Shown one piece after another: positions 1 through 9,900 of a DNA stretch of 64,000 bases. The stretch spans positions 1 through 64,000 of the forward strand of contig CALECT010000032.1 in NCBI GenBank assembly GCA_937949725.1. Direction: 5' to 3'. Each line of letters opens with the position of its first letter. Position 1 is the first letter of the stretch. This DNA is from an uncultured Pseudanabaenaceae cyanobacterium (GTDB taxonomy: Bacteria; Cyanobacteriota; Cyanobacteriia; PCC-9006; JAAUQQ01). The notes below the pieces were generated by a model. The model saw only the letters and a list, made by a program, of their open reading frames with translations. It was not told where the DNA came from and did no database searches. The position numbers and the translations under genes were made by a program.

Positions 1-200
1 AGTGAGGAAGGGAATGAAGTCAAAGGAGGCACAACCGTTAAATAACAAATTGATTCACTGCTACCCATGACAGCAGAAGGGGCACCTTATCGATGCCCCA
101 CTGTATAGCCTGCTCAAAACTTGACTTTTTCCATGACAGGGGATGAGGTTAGTATTGAGATACTAGTCGTAAATGCTGGTGTATTAGCTTGTTGATTTAG

Positions 201-331
201 AGGCAAGAAACCTCACCCCCGGCCCCTCTCCAAAGGGAGAGGGGTGACGTAAACGAGTACCTTGTGTGAGAGTTTTAGGTGACTGGTTCGGTTCCCCTTC
301 TCTCTTAGGAGAAGGGGTTAGGGGATGAGGT
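201..331. repeat. Short palindromic repeat pair upstream of DUF559 gene
   Basis: Two GC-rich imperfect palindromes lie 40 bp apart. The first (about 211-247) pairs GGCCCCTCTCC with GGGAGAGGGG around AAA. The second (about 291-331) pairs CCCCTTCTC with GAGAAGGGG. Related units occur at 13.1 kb and between 27.0 and 28.0 kb, the latter around a second DUF559 gene. Bases 1-200 show nothing I can identify. The repeat is seen directly; that it is mobile or linked to the nuclease is inference. Confidence 0.7.
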
Positions 332-352
332 CAATCCGGGCAATCTAAAGCC

Positions 353-745
353 ATGACTCCTGAAGAACTCTCCTCCGTTGGCGGTCGTGATCGCACTATC
401 CCACCCCAACTCCTTTTCCGCGCCCGCGAGCTACGCAAATCACAAACCTCCGCAGAGAAAATCCTCTGGGCATGCCTTCGCTCTCGCCGTCTTTACAACG
501 CAAAGTTCCGTCGCCAGCACAATATCAATCGCTTCATCGCTGATTTCTACTGCCATGCTGCTGCTTTAGTTCTTGAGGTGGATGGCAAGATTCATGAGGA
601 GCGTAAAGAAGCTGATGCTGTGCGCGATCGCTTTTTCCAATCCCAAGGCCTAACCGTTCTGCGCTTCACCAATGACGAAGTTTTCGATGGGTTAGAGGTC
701 GTGCTAGAGCAAATTGCCCACCATGTCGCAGCTGCGCCCCAGTAG
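353..745 (+). CDS. DUF559 (Vsr-like) endonuclease-domain protein
   Basis: This 130-residue protein belongs to the DUF559 family, related in fold to very-short-patch-repair and PD-(D/E)XK nucleases. The family's conserved block is present: LWxxLR, then FRRQHNINRFIADFYC (about residues 52-67), an acidic LEVDGKIHE segment (about 74-82), and VLRFTNDEVF near the C-terminus. The Asp/Glu residues in these blocks are the expected metal-binding positions. A close paralogue lies at 27093-27524 on the other strand, and both sit beside the same palindromic repeats. Cellular role is unknown; a stand-alone DNA nuclease is the family expectation. Confidence 0.85.
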   Translation: MTPEELSSVGGRDRTIPPQLLFRARELRKSQTSAEKILWACLRSRRLYNAKFRRQHNINRFIADFYCHAAALVLEVDGKIHEERKEADAVRDRFFQSQGLTVLRFTNDEVFDGLEVVLEQIAHHVAAAPQ

Positions 746-846
746 ATAGGCTCTGTTACCCGTTTATTACAAGGTTGCTTTCCTGACTCCGGCTTGGGTT
801 GATTAGCGTTATAAGAGAGGGGAAGCATTTTTTATACGCATCGAAA

Positions 847-1284
847 ATGACTGATCCTGTGACGATGGCTGCTGTAGGAATAGCAACCCTAGCATTTCAA
901 AAATTTGTCGAGGCTGGAGCTGGCGAACTGGCAAAGAAATTCACAGATGCTGGCGTTGAGAAGATTGATGTGCTGTGGCAGAAGATTCGCGAGAAGCTGT
1001 GGGGCCAGTCGCCGCAGGTGAATGATGCGCTGATTTTGGCGGAGGGCGGTGATGATGCTGCGCTGGATAGGATCGCCAGCTATTTGAATGTGGAGATGGA
1101 TAAGGATGAGGTGTTTGCTCAGGAGCTACAGCAGCTAGCCCATGAGATTACGCTGACTCAGAAGCAGGGGGATGGTTCCCAGATTCAGAACAATTTTGGT
1201 GGCACCAATTTCCAGAATCAGATTTCGGGTGGCACGGTTAATCAGGGCACGATCAATATCAATCAGGGACCGAGCAAGGCTTAG
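847..1284 (+). CDS. N-terminal region of a STAND/NB-ARC protein, cut off by an amber codon
   Basis: This 145-residue product has an alpha-helical N-terminus (FQKFVEAGAGELAKKF) and a Gln/Asn/Gly-rich tail (QIQNNFGGTNFQNQISGG, then QGTININQG). That tail commonly links an effector-type N-terminus to an NB-ARC ATPase in cyanobacterial NLR-like proteins. The ORF ends at TAG (1282-1284), but the same frame continues through an NB-ARC start (see 1285-1625). I chose the ATG at 847 because the protein-like segment starts there; an alternative upstream start at 799 adds 16 unlikely residues. It is either the 5' half of a broken gene or a surviving adaptor. I favour a pseudogene fragment. Confidence 0.7.
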   Translation: MTDPVTMAAVGIATLAFQKFVEAGAGELAKKFTDAGVEKIDVLWQKIREKLWGQSPQVNDALILAEGGDDAALDRIASYLNVEMDKDEVFAQELQQLAHEITLTQKQGDGSQIQNNFGGTNFQNQISGGTVNQGTININQGPSKA

Positions 1285-1625
1285 CTGGAGGCGGAGGGTT
1301 GGAAACCTCCAGAGTCAATCTCCTCACAATTCAACGTGCCCTATGCTCGCAATCCGTTTTTTACGGGGCGGGACCAGGTTCTGCTGGACTTGCATGGGGC
1401 GTTGCGGGGCGAGGGGGCGGCGGCGCTGAGTCAGTCGATTCGCGGTTTGGGAGGCATTGGCAAGACCCAGACGGCGGTGGAGTATGCCTATTGCTATGGG
1501 CAGGGGACGGATGCGGTTTATGACTGGGTGTTTTGGGTGCGGGCTGAGCCGGGCACAGGATTTTGGTGCGATTGCTCAGATCGATAGCCCATTTATATCT
1601 TTCACTGTACAAGAATTTGAATCCT
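1285..1625 (+). pseudogene. Truncated, frameshifted NB-ARC ATPase domain
   Basis: In frame with the preceding gene after its TAG, the translation carries the hallmarks of a cyanobacterial NB-ARC domain. These are NVPYARNPFFTGRDQVL, the P-loop region GLGGIGKTQTAVEYAY (Walker A at about 1446-1475), and YDWVFWVRAE. A frameshift near 1558 follows: the +1 frame reads FGAIAQIDSP, which is normally found just after WVRAE. Similarity then ends, and the rest of the NB-ARC and the C-terminal repeats (usually TPR or WD40) are missing. This is therefore a remnant of a STAND signalling or immunity gene. Confidence 0.75.
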
Positions 1626-1693
1626 TCTACTATCATTTCCTCAACAGCGAAACGAACAATATCCACAATCGAAGCCTACGGACTTGAAGCACC

Positions 1694-2047
1694 ATGCAAT
1701 TAGCTCGATTGATTTGTCTTGCGATCGTTGTTTTTCAATATCTTCTATCAATCAACCTAGCGCTAGAACCAGCCAAAAGAGGCGACAATAATGTCTCTCG
1801 AGGAGGTTTTATACAGTACTTTACTTTTGTCTCCATTTCTTATGTATGGTTAGCCTTAAAAATTCTTGCAGGCATAGCATTATGGAAAATCCTAATTGGC
1901 TGGGTCATTGTCACTTTTTTTATAATTGGCTGGTTGTTTAATGGCTATATCTCGAAGATGAAAACAACATTTTTGCAAAACCTATTTGCCGATACATTTG
2001 CAGTAAGCCTACCAATATTGTTGCTGGAGAAGCTGCTTCTGACATAG
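1694..2047 (+). CDS. Hypothetical membrane protein, 117 aa
   Basis: The protein has about three to four hydrophobic helices (residues about 3-20, 45-68, 70-90 and 100-115) and no motif I recognise. The sequence is noticeably more AT-rich than its surroundings, as is the next small ORF. This suggests an acquired or fast-evolving patch between the broken NB-ARC gene and the c-di-GMP enzyme gene. It starts at ATG 1694. Function unknown. Confidence 0.5.
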   Translation: MQLARLICLAIVVFQYLLSINLALEPAKRGDNNVSRGGFIQYFTFVSISYVWLALKILAGIALWKILIGWVIVTFFIIGWLFNGYISKMKTTFLQNLFADTFAVSLPILLLEKLLLT

Positions 2048-2083
2048 CCTTACACCTAGCCGTCTGTTCCAGACCGAGAAACT

Positions 2084-2335
2084 ATGCAATTTGAAGGCTC
2101 TTTTTTTAACGCTGCCCACGTCTATAAGGCAGAGCTTGCCCAGATGCTTGCCGACAAAGGATTCACGGTAGTTGTATCCGAACAAAAAACACCATTTTAT
2201 CGTCGACGTCGTTTTACAGTGTTTGTAGATGTCAATGGCATCAAAGCCCTTCCCCACGAAAACCTTACAAAGCCTCAACTGTGGGCTGTCTTAACCTCAA
2301 TAGCAAAAGTGTCTATATGCTACCCATCTTTGTAG
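2084..2335 (+). CDS. Hypothetical protein, 83 aa
   Basis: This short basic protein begins 36 bp after the membrane-protein gene on the same strand. The predicted order is a helix (residues about 10-25), a beta-rich segment (TVVVSEQKTPFYRRRRFTVFVDV), then a helix. I recognise no family. It lies in the same AT-rich patch and converges on the gene at 2491-4872. Coding status rests only on ORF length and plausible composition. Confidence 0.4.
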   Translation: MQFEGSFFNAAHVYKAELAQMLADKGFTVVVSEQKTPFYRRRRFTVFVDVNGIKALPHENLTKPQLWAVLTSIAKVSICYPSL

Positions 2336-2490
2336 GATTTATGGCTCCGACTTCTACAAAACGGGTTTTCGAGTTCAGGATACATTAAGCTCTGCACACG
2401 AGAATTCTCTTACAGAAAACAGCCTAGGCCGAGCTCTCTCCCCCCTTTGACCAAACAGTTGCTCCAGCAAATCCAAACCGACCCACCCAC

Positions 2491-4872
2491 CTAACGCCCC
2501 AACAACAACGCCTCCGCCCCCGCCCGATCCACCGGCCGCGAAAACAAATACCCCTGCCCAAACCCACAACCCATCTCCACCAACTGAGCCAACTGCCCCT
2601 CCGTCTCAATCCCCTCCGCGATCGCCGTCAACCCCAACCCCTCACTCAACCCCACCATCGTCCGCGTCACCTGATCCTGCCCCGGCTGCAAATCCATCAC
2701 AAACGACCGATCAATCTTCAACGTATTCACCGGAAACTGATGCAAATAACTCAGCGACGAATACCCCGTCCCAAAATCATCCAAACTCAAATGCACCCCC
2801 AACCCCCGCAACGCCTCCAACCGCGCCTTAAGAACCGCAGTCGCCTCAATCAACACCGTCTCCGTCATCTCTAACTTAATGCAACTCGGCGGCAACCCAC
2901 TCTCCGCCAACAACTGCCCCACCTGCCCCACAAAATCCGCCTGCAACAACTGCCGCCCCGAGACATTAATACTCATCATCAACGACTCATCCCCCAGTTG
3001 CTGATGCCACAGCTTCAACTGCTCACAAGCCGATCGCAACACCCAACTCCCCAACGGAATAATCAACCCCGTCTCCTCCGCCACTGGGATAAACTCCACC
3101 GGCTCAATCCTTCCCCGTAGCTCATGTTGCCAACGCAACAAGGCCTCAAACCCCACAATCTCCCGATTCGCCAAACTCACAATTGGCTGATAATGCAGCT
3201 CCAACGCTGGCACCATTGGAGCTCCTTCCCCTGCCATCGCACCCCGTGAATGCCAAGCCTGCTGAATAGATCGCCGCAGCCCCGTCTCCAAGCCATGGCG
3301 AGCCATCACCCGCTCATGCATCGCTTGATCAAACACCGCGATCTTCTCATCCGAAAGCGTTTGCTTCGCCTGGTACATGGCAATATCGGCGTCCCGCAAA
3401 ATCTCCTCAGGATCCTGGTAGCGATCGCCACCATAGGCAATTCCCACACTCGTCGTCGCAAACAGGGAATGATCGCCCAACTCGAACGGCATCGAGAACT
3501 GCTCCACAATACGCTTCAAGACCCCCTGGGCTCCCGACTGTCGAGAATACCCCTCTAGCAAAATTGCAAATTCATCCCCCCCCAGGCGAGCCAGCACAGC
3601 ACTGTCAGGCAAACAGCTCTTAAGACGATGGGCGATCGCCACCAATAGCTGATCACCCACACTGTGGCCCCAACTGTCATTGACTAGCTTGAAGTGATCC
3701 ACATCCAGAAAAACAACCGCAAACGACTCTGAAGGAGGCCTTTCTAGCTGAGCCTGAATCCTGGCCTCAATCCGTGACAGCAGCGTTGCCCGGTTATAGA
3801 GCCCTGTTAGCAAATCACGCTGAGCCTGGTGGCGGAGTTGGGCCGTGGCACGACTGCTTTCCGTCGTAATACTCGCCAAATGGGCAGCGGTTTTAATCAG
3901 CTGGTGATGGAACTGCAACGGTGCACAGGCAGAGCGATGGGACAGAGCCATGCTGCCCAAAACCTCCCCCGTCTTGGAAAAAAAAGGCGTGGACCAACAG
4001 GAATGAATGTCGTGCTGCTTGGCGAAAGCTTTAAAGGGAGCCCAGAGTGGATCTTTGGCAATATCTGTGACAAAAACGGGCTCCTTGCGATGCAGGGCCG
4101 TACCGCAAGAGGCCACGCCCTCCCCAATGGTCAATCCATCGATCGCGTCATTCCACTCCTGGGGGAACGTGGGCGCTGCCCCAGCCACCATCTTGGTGCC
4201 TGATTCATCCAGCAACATGATGGAACAGAGGCTGCCCGGTGACTGGGCTTCAATCAATAAACAGAGGCTGCTGAGGATGTTCTGTAGAGAGTCCCCCGCA
4301 GCCAATTGCTCCAATATCTTGCTCTGGGTTGCTAGCAGGCCTTCAGAACGCGATCGCTGAATAGCAGTGGCCAGCAAATGCGCCACGGACTGCAAAAACG
4401 GTAGCTCACTACTGCCCAATTGAGACTCGGTGCCGTAAAGCTCAATGGCAGCTAACAACTCTTGATCAGCACCCAGAACCGGAATGAGGAAGCCTGTCTT
4501 GCACTCTGCTGGCGCTAAAATCGTAGTCCAAGCTTCTGGCGAACGCTGATGGGAGCTTTTGAGAGAAAACGGCTGTTTGCGTTGCTTAAGACTGTTAATC
4601 CAGGGAGCCTCAGCGCCACTAAATGAAGTCGGGAGCTGCTGTGCTTTGAGGTTGTCGGTGACCGAAATGCATTTGAGCGTGAGATTGTCAGACAGCATCT
4701 GCCAGCAGCGGCAGTAGGGCATTCCCAGAACCGTCTTGAATGTTGTGGCGATCGCCTCAAATAGCGCTGCGATGCCAGTATGGCTGAGCGCTTGCTGGGC
4801 TAAGAGTTGCAGGGCATCTTGCTGGCTAATGGGCTCTGTGCCGACAATCTGACGAGGTAGAGGCTGCAACAT
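2491..4872 (-). CDS. GAF-GAF-GGDEF-EAL cyclic-di-GMP turnover enzyme
   Basis: A 793-residue cytosolic signalling enzyme. Two N-terminal GAF-type sensor domains (about residues 20-180 and 190-345) precede a GGDEF diguanylate cyclase domain with an intact RLGGDEF motif (about 425-432). An EAL phosphodiesterase domain follows, with EALLRWQH (about 576) and DDFGTGYSSL intact. Both halves therefore look catalytically competent. I do not see an RxxD inhibitory site at the usual distance before GGDEF. There is no transmembrane segment. I chose ATG at 4872; a TTG at 4908 would add 12 residues. It is transcribed alone, convergent with 2084-2335. It probably couples a bound ligand to c-di-GMP level and so to motility, adhesion or exopolysaccharide. 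Confidence 0.93.
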   Translation of the reverse strand: MLQPLPRQIVGTEPISQQDALQLLAQQALSHTGIAALFEAIATTFKTVLGMPYCRCWQMLSDNLTLKCISVTDNLKAQQLPTSFSGAEAPWINSLKQRKQPFSLKSSHQRSPEAWTTILAPAECKTGFLIPVLGADQELLAAIELYGTESQLGSSELPFLQSVAHLLATAIQRSRSEGLLATQSKILEQLAAGDSLQNILSSLCLLIEAQSPGSLCSIMLLDESGTKMVAGAAPTFPQEWNDAIDGLTIGEGVASCGTALHRKEPVFVTDIAKDPLWAPFKAFAKQHDIHSCWSTPFFSKTGEVLGSMALSHRSACAPLQFHHQLIKTAAHLASITTESSRATAQLRHQAQRDLLTGLYNRATLLSRIEARIQAQLERPPSESFAVVFLDVDHFKLVNDSWGHSVGDQLLVAIAHRLKSCLPDSAVLARLGGDEFAILLEGYSRQSGAQGVLKRIVEQFSMPFELGDHSLFATTSVGIAYGGDRYQDPEEILRDADIAMYQAKQTLSDEKIAVFDQAMHERVMARHGLETGLRRSIQQAWHSRGAMAGEGAPMVPALELHYQPIVSLANREIVGFEALLRWQHELRGRIEPVEFIPVAEETGLIIPLGSWVLRSACEQLKLWHQQLGDESLMMSINVSGRQLLQADFVGQVGQLLAESGLPPSCIKLEMTETVLIEATAVLKARLEALRGLGVHLSLDDFGTGYSSLSYLHQFPVNTLKIDRSFVMDLQPGQDQVTRTMVGLSEGLGLTAIAEGIETEGQLAQLVEMGCGFGQGYLFSRPVDRAGAEALLLGR

Positions 4873-4908
4873 GGTTGATGGTGTGCTCACAAATTCACTT
4901 TCAAACAA

Positions 4909-5441
4909 GGCCTGAGCTAAACGGTCACGATAATGTCATTGTTCAACCATATGTTGCCCGTCATCTAGGCTGAATCTCCTTTAAAGAATCAACCTAACTC
5001 CTAAGTATCAGGGAAATAATGTCATCGATATATGACCTAGAGAATGTTGTTGCAGGCCAACAAGTGCAATTCTCTCATTTATAGTGTTGCAGCACCATCC
5101 ATTCACACAGATGGCAATAGACAGGGTTTAAGTCGTGAATCTTATAACCTAAAACAGCGATAAATTTACGCAATTCTGGATTAAATAGAGCTGTTTTTAT
5201 ACTTTGTTTTGATAAGTGCTTTGCCTGATGTATTTACCTAAGGTAAGAGAAAGTAGCGGAAAGTTGTAGGAGCAATTTTAGAAGCTTTGATGTTTACTTA
5301 AATAGTTGGCTATGCAGAAAATGTTGAGGATGTAGTCCCGAGCGACCTAGCTCCCGTGGAGCCGTTTGACTTCGTTCTGAAACGGTACGAGCCATTCTGG
5401 GAGAGAACTGTAGTCATTCCCCAGCAAAAAGGACGACCCAA
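4909..5441. other. Intergenic stretch, nothing identified
   Basis: About 530 bp separate the 5' end of the GGDEF-EAL gene from the 3' end of the MATE gene. Short open frames here have no coding character. I see no tRNA, no terminator-like hairpin and no repeat. The promoter of the GGDEF-EAL gene should lie at about 4910-5000, but I cannot place it. Confidence 0.4.
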
Positions 5442-6776
5442 TCAAGCATTTTGGGGGGACAAGAAGGTACTTCCCAAGGTTAGGGTGCGACCCAACATTA
5501 GACTGCTCATGGCCAGCCAGAGTAACGTCGGACTATTTTGTTGAACGGCTGCAATGCCCAGGGGCAGGAAAAATACCCCTGTCGAAATGAGCGAGGCATT
5601 ACGGAGAATAGGCCCTGCCGTTAAACCTAAGAAATAGCCATCTAATAGATAGGCTATCGAGCCGATACCCAACACGGGCAACAGCCAAATACTGTATTGA
5701 CCGACAGTATCTAGAACCGATTGATGATGGGTCAACAATTCAAAGAGGCGAGGCATTGCCAAAAACAGTAGCCCGAAGCCAAGACCACAAAATAAGCTGA
5801 GTCCTAAACCCAATTGCAAGAGCTGTTGTCGTCGCTGGGGCGTTGGATCAGCCGCAAATTGTCCGGCGAAGGTTTCGGCAGTGAAGGCAAAGCCATCAAT
5901 GAAGTAAGCCGCCAAGCTAATCACCTGCAACAGTAGTGTATTGGCTGCCAGCACCGTCTCACCAAAGCCTGAGCTGAAGTTGGTAAACAGGCTAAAGGCC
6001 GTGACCAGCGCAAAAGTGCGAATCAAAATATCGCGGTTGAGGGCAAAGAGAGCCCTCAGGTCAGGCCAATGCCAGAGTTTGCCTTGGAGGGCTTGCCAAG
6101 ATTGATCCTGCTGGCTGCGCCACTGCTGGATAACAAAGCCTAAACCCACGACCAGGGCCAAATACTGACTCAGCGCCGTGGCTAATCCTGCTCCAAAGCT
6201 GGCCCAGCCGAAACGTACGACAAATACATAGTCCAGCAGAATATTGCCACCATTGGCGATCGCTGCCAGCACCAGCACTCGCCGTCCCTGCCCTTGACCT
6301 AAAAACCAGCCCAGCAGCACAAAGTTCAGCAGCACCGCCGGAGCGCCCCAAATGCGCCCCTGGAAAAAGGCAATGCCTGATGCTTGAACCGTCGCCGTGG
6401 CATTGAGTAACGCAAAGCCCAGCTCCCGGATGGGCCATTGCAGGAGCAAGATGGCTGTGCTGAGGGCGATCGCTATTCCCCCGCTGCGCCACAACAGAAG
6501 CCACAAGTCCTCCGCCTCACCTCGCCCCACGGCCTGGGCCGTCAGTCCCGTCGTGCCCATGCGGAGGAAGCCAAAACTCCAATAGAGGTAGTTAAATAGA
6601 ATTGTTGCTAAAGCAACCCCGCCCAGATAATGAATTTCACTCAAATGTCCCAAAAAGGCCGTATCGACCAAACTGGCCAGCGGCACCATGAGGTTTGAAA
6701 GGACATTTGCAGCCGAAAGCTTGAGAAACTGAGTCGTGAAACTCGGCCAAATCTTGCGAAAACGCGAAACGCCCAT
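5442..6776 (-). CDS. MATE/DinF-family multidrug and toxin efflux transporter
   Basis: A 444-residue integral membrane protein with about twelve hydrophobic helices, as expected for the MATE family (DinF branch) of Na+- or H+-coupled exporters. Family features are the N-terminal LSNLMVPLASLVDTAFLGHL segment and the second-half repeat around SLAAYFIDGFAFTAETFAGQ. Length and twofold pseudo-repeat match the family. The start ATG at 6776 gives a short cytosolic lead before TM1. It is a monocistronic gene, divergent from the exoprotein gene at 6956. Substrate unknown. Confidence 0.92.
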   Translation of the reverse strand: MGVSRFRKIWPSFTTQFLKLSAANVLSNLMVPLASLVDTAFLGHLSEIHYLGGVALATILFNYLYWSFGFLRMGTTGLTAQAVGRGEAEDLWLLLWRSGGIAIALSTAILLLQWPIRELGFALLNATATVQASGIAFFQGRIWGAPAVLLNFVLLGWFLGQGQGRRVLVLAAIANGGNILLDYVFVVRFGWASFGAGLATALSQYLALVVGLGFVIQQWRSQQDQSWQALQGKLWHWPDLRALFALNRDILIRTFALVTAFSLFTNFSSGFGETVLAANTLLLQVISLAAYFIDGFAFTAETFAGQFAADPTPQRRQQLLQLGLGLSLFCGLGFGLLFLAMPRLFELLTHHQSVLDTVGQYSIWLLPVLGIGSIAYLLDGYFLGLTAGPILRNASLISTGVFFLPLGIAAVQQNSPTLLWLAMSSLMLGRTLTLGSTFLSPQNA

Positions 6777-6955
6777 GGAATCTCTGCAATTGGGCCTTTA
6801 GCGTAGAGGATTATGGGCCTAAATTTATGCTTCGGAGAAAGTGTTGTCTGACTGTCTAGCCTGGGAAATATAGGGTCTGAGCCAGCTTTGCAACTACCGA
6901 TGATATGCCCCTAGACCCAAAAGCATAGTTTGTTGTTGTTGAGTTGCGCTGAAAT

Positions 6956-9900
6956 ATGGATCGCCGCCAGTCGCTGATCTACCCCATTATATTTTTAGGA
7001 GCCTTGGGCAAGTCCGATGGTGCCATCGCTCAGGTTCTGAGCGATGGCACCATGGCTATGCCGACCTCCGTGCTGACCTTGGGTAGCAACAGCACGATTA
7101 CGGGTGGTACGGCGGTTAACAACAATCTTTTCCATAGCTTTTCTCAATTCTCCATCCTGCCTGGGAGCCTGGCGACTTTTAATAGTGCGCCCAATATTGA
7201 AGTCATTTTTGCGCGGGTTACAGGCAACAATCCCAGCAGTATTCAGGGTGGGATTGTTGTGCCTGGAGCAACTGATTTATTCCTGCTGAACCCTGCTGGT
7301 GTGGAATTTTCCAACGGGGCTACTTTAAGCTTGGGTGGCTCATTGTTTGTGACCACGGCTGAGAGGCTTGACTTTGCAGGGGGAGGTAGCTTTAGCGCGG
7401 CAGCTGGAGCCCTCAATGACCCCTTGCTGAATGTCAATGTCCCCAGTGGGTTGCAGTGGGGAGCCCAGGCTGCGGGCCTATCGCTTTCCAATCTTGCTGG
7501 GACTTATGGGGGGGGGCAAGATTTTCATCTCTTGGGTGGACCTGTTACGCTCGACAATATCCAGCTCGCTTTCGGAAGCCGGAATTTCTCAGCAGGAGCG
7601 GTGGGCCCGAATAGCCGGGTGGGGCTCGTGAGCAGTAATAGCACTGCCCAGCTTGAGAGCTTGAGTGCAGATTACAGTGCCGTCACAGCTTTTGAAGACA
7701 TCACGCTCAGCAATGGAACTGAGCTTGACACATCATCAGCTGCCATTCCTGGCAGTATCCGCTTGCAAGGGCGCCAAGTGAACCTTTTGGATGGGGGTCG
7801 CCTGAGTACGGAAACCTCGGGATCTTCAGCTTCGGGAGATATTGAGATTAATGCTTCTGAGTCTTTCTTGGCTCAAGGGGGGCGCAGTAATGGATCTCAC
7901 AGTCTGACGGTGGGAACTCTGGCTGGTTCTACTGGATCTGGAGGACGTTTATTGATTAATGCTCCCTCTGTGACCTTGGCAGATGGCGTATTGGTTTATG
8001 CCGATACGCTTAGCTCTGGCAATGGAGGGGTAATTGAAGTCAATGCGTCAGATCTTTTAGAGATTCGAGGAGAGTTGCCGGGTAACTCCAATCAAGTGAG
8101 TTTGCTGGCTGCCATTACAGAGGCTCCGGCGACGGGGGATGGAGGCACATTAGATCTCAATGTCGGGACGCTACGGCTCTTGGATGGTGGCAGTATTGAT
8201 GCTCGCAATGTGCTGAATGGTGATGGTGCTTTGATTAATGTCAATGCAACGAACTTGATCGAAATCAGAGGCAGTAATAGCGATGGTGGGAGCGTTAGCC
8301 AAATTTATGGCTATGGGAGCACGGGGAGTAGCGGTGCGGGTGCAACTATTAATCTCACAACCAATCAGCTCTCTCTTCTAGACGGCGGCATCATTGATAT
8401 CAGCCCCAGAGGGGCTGGCAGGGGGGGGGAGCTGAACATCAATGCCCAGGACATCCTGATTCAAGGGACTGGCCCCACTATGGGCAGCGGAATCATGGCT
8501 TTGGTGGATAGTGGTCAGGGCGGTAATGGGGGGGACATTAACATCACGACTGCTGGCCTAAACTTGCTGGACGGCGGGGCAATTTTGATGGGTGCGGACC
8601 AGGCTGTGACGGGAGGAAACCTGTCGATTCAAGCAACGGATCTCCTGGTGGATGGATCGGGTCAAGCCGGAAATGGGCAAACCTCCACTAGCCGTATTCT
8701 CAATCAAGCCACTTTGGGAACCAGCGGTGCTGTGGTGATTAATGCGACGGATCTAGATGTGACAGGTGGGGGGATTATTGCAAGCTATCTCCAGGGGACT
8801 GGCACAGCAGGACCGCTGAGCATCACGGGCGATCGCATCACCATTGCCGGAGATAACCAAAGCTTTAGTCGTATTGAGGCCCCAGACCTCAGCGGGAGCG
8901 GAGGCAACAATGGCGATCTAACAATCACAGCAAATCAGAGCTTGAGCTTGGTCGATGGTGGCAGAATTCTTTCCCAGGTTAGCGGCTCGACCACAGCCGG
9001 AACTCTATCCATTTCTGCTGGGGATTTACAGGTGAGGGGCCAGGGCCAGATCAATAGCCAAATCGCGACCCTGGCAACTAACGGAGCCCAGGGGAGCAAC
9101 ATCAACATCAATGCTCCCAGTTTGACCTTGGATGACGGAGGACAAATTGTCTCCCAGGCGACCAATGGAGGACGGGGAGGAGATATTGGAATTACCAGCA
9201 ATGCTCTTAATATTCTCAACACCACAGGCGATCCCAACCGTTTGAGCGAAATCCTGGTTCAGGGGAACGGAGGGCAAGCAGGCAACGCGACGATTACAAC
9301 CGATGCGCTGCAAGTGACCCAGAGCAGCCGCATTCGCCTGTTAGGGGATAACGGTTCTACAGGCAGCAATTTAACTGTCGCTGCAAATACCTTGGCCTTG
9401 GATGGCGGTGTCATTCAAAGTCAGATGAATGCTGCGACGGGGGGCAATATTGATTTGGCGATCGCCAATGGAATTGCGATCGATAATGGTGCTGAAATCA
9501 AGACCGAATTAGCAAACGGTGCCAATGGCGGCAATTTGACGATTACAACGACAGGTGACATCACGGCTTCTGGTAATAGCGATATTTACACCAGCGTTAA
9601 CGGAGCTCAAGGCGGTAATGTCGCCGTTACTGCCAATGCTTTGGTGGATTTAGAAGTTAGGGCAGCTTTGACACCCGAGAATGATTTGGTGTCTGGAGGC
9701 AATTTATCGCTAGTTCTGACCGCTCCTCCGCCTGTCGATCCTCCAATTGAGCCACCTGTAGACCCACCGATTGAACCTCCGGCTAATCCGCCTGTGGAGC
9801 CACCTGTGGAGCCACCTGTTGTTCCCCCGGTCGAGCCACCTATTGTTCCTTCGGTTGAGTCACCTCCGCCCATCCTTCCTGCATTTCCCAATGGATTAAG

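Noticed and set aside
5356..5544. 62-codon open frame on the plus strand
   Set aside because: It overlaps the 3' end of the MATE gene on the other strand, has no protein-like pattern and no ribosome-binding site.
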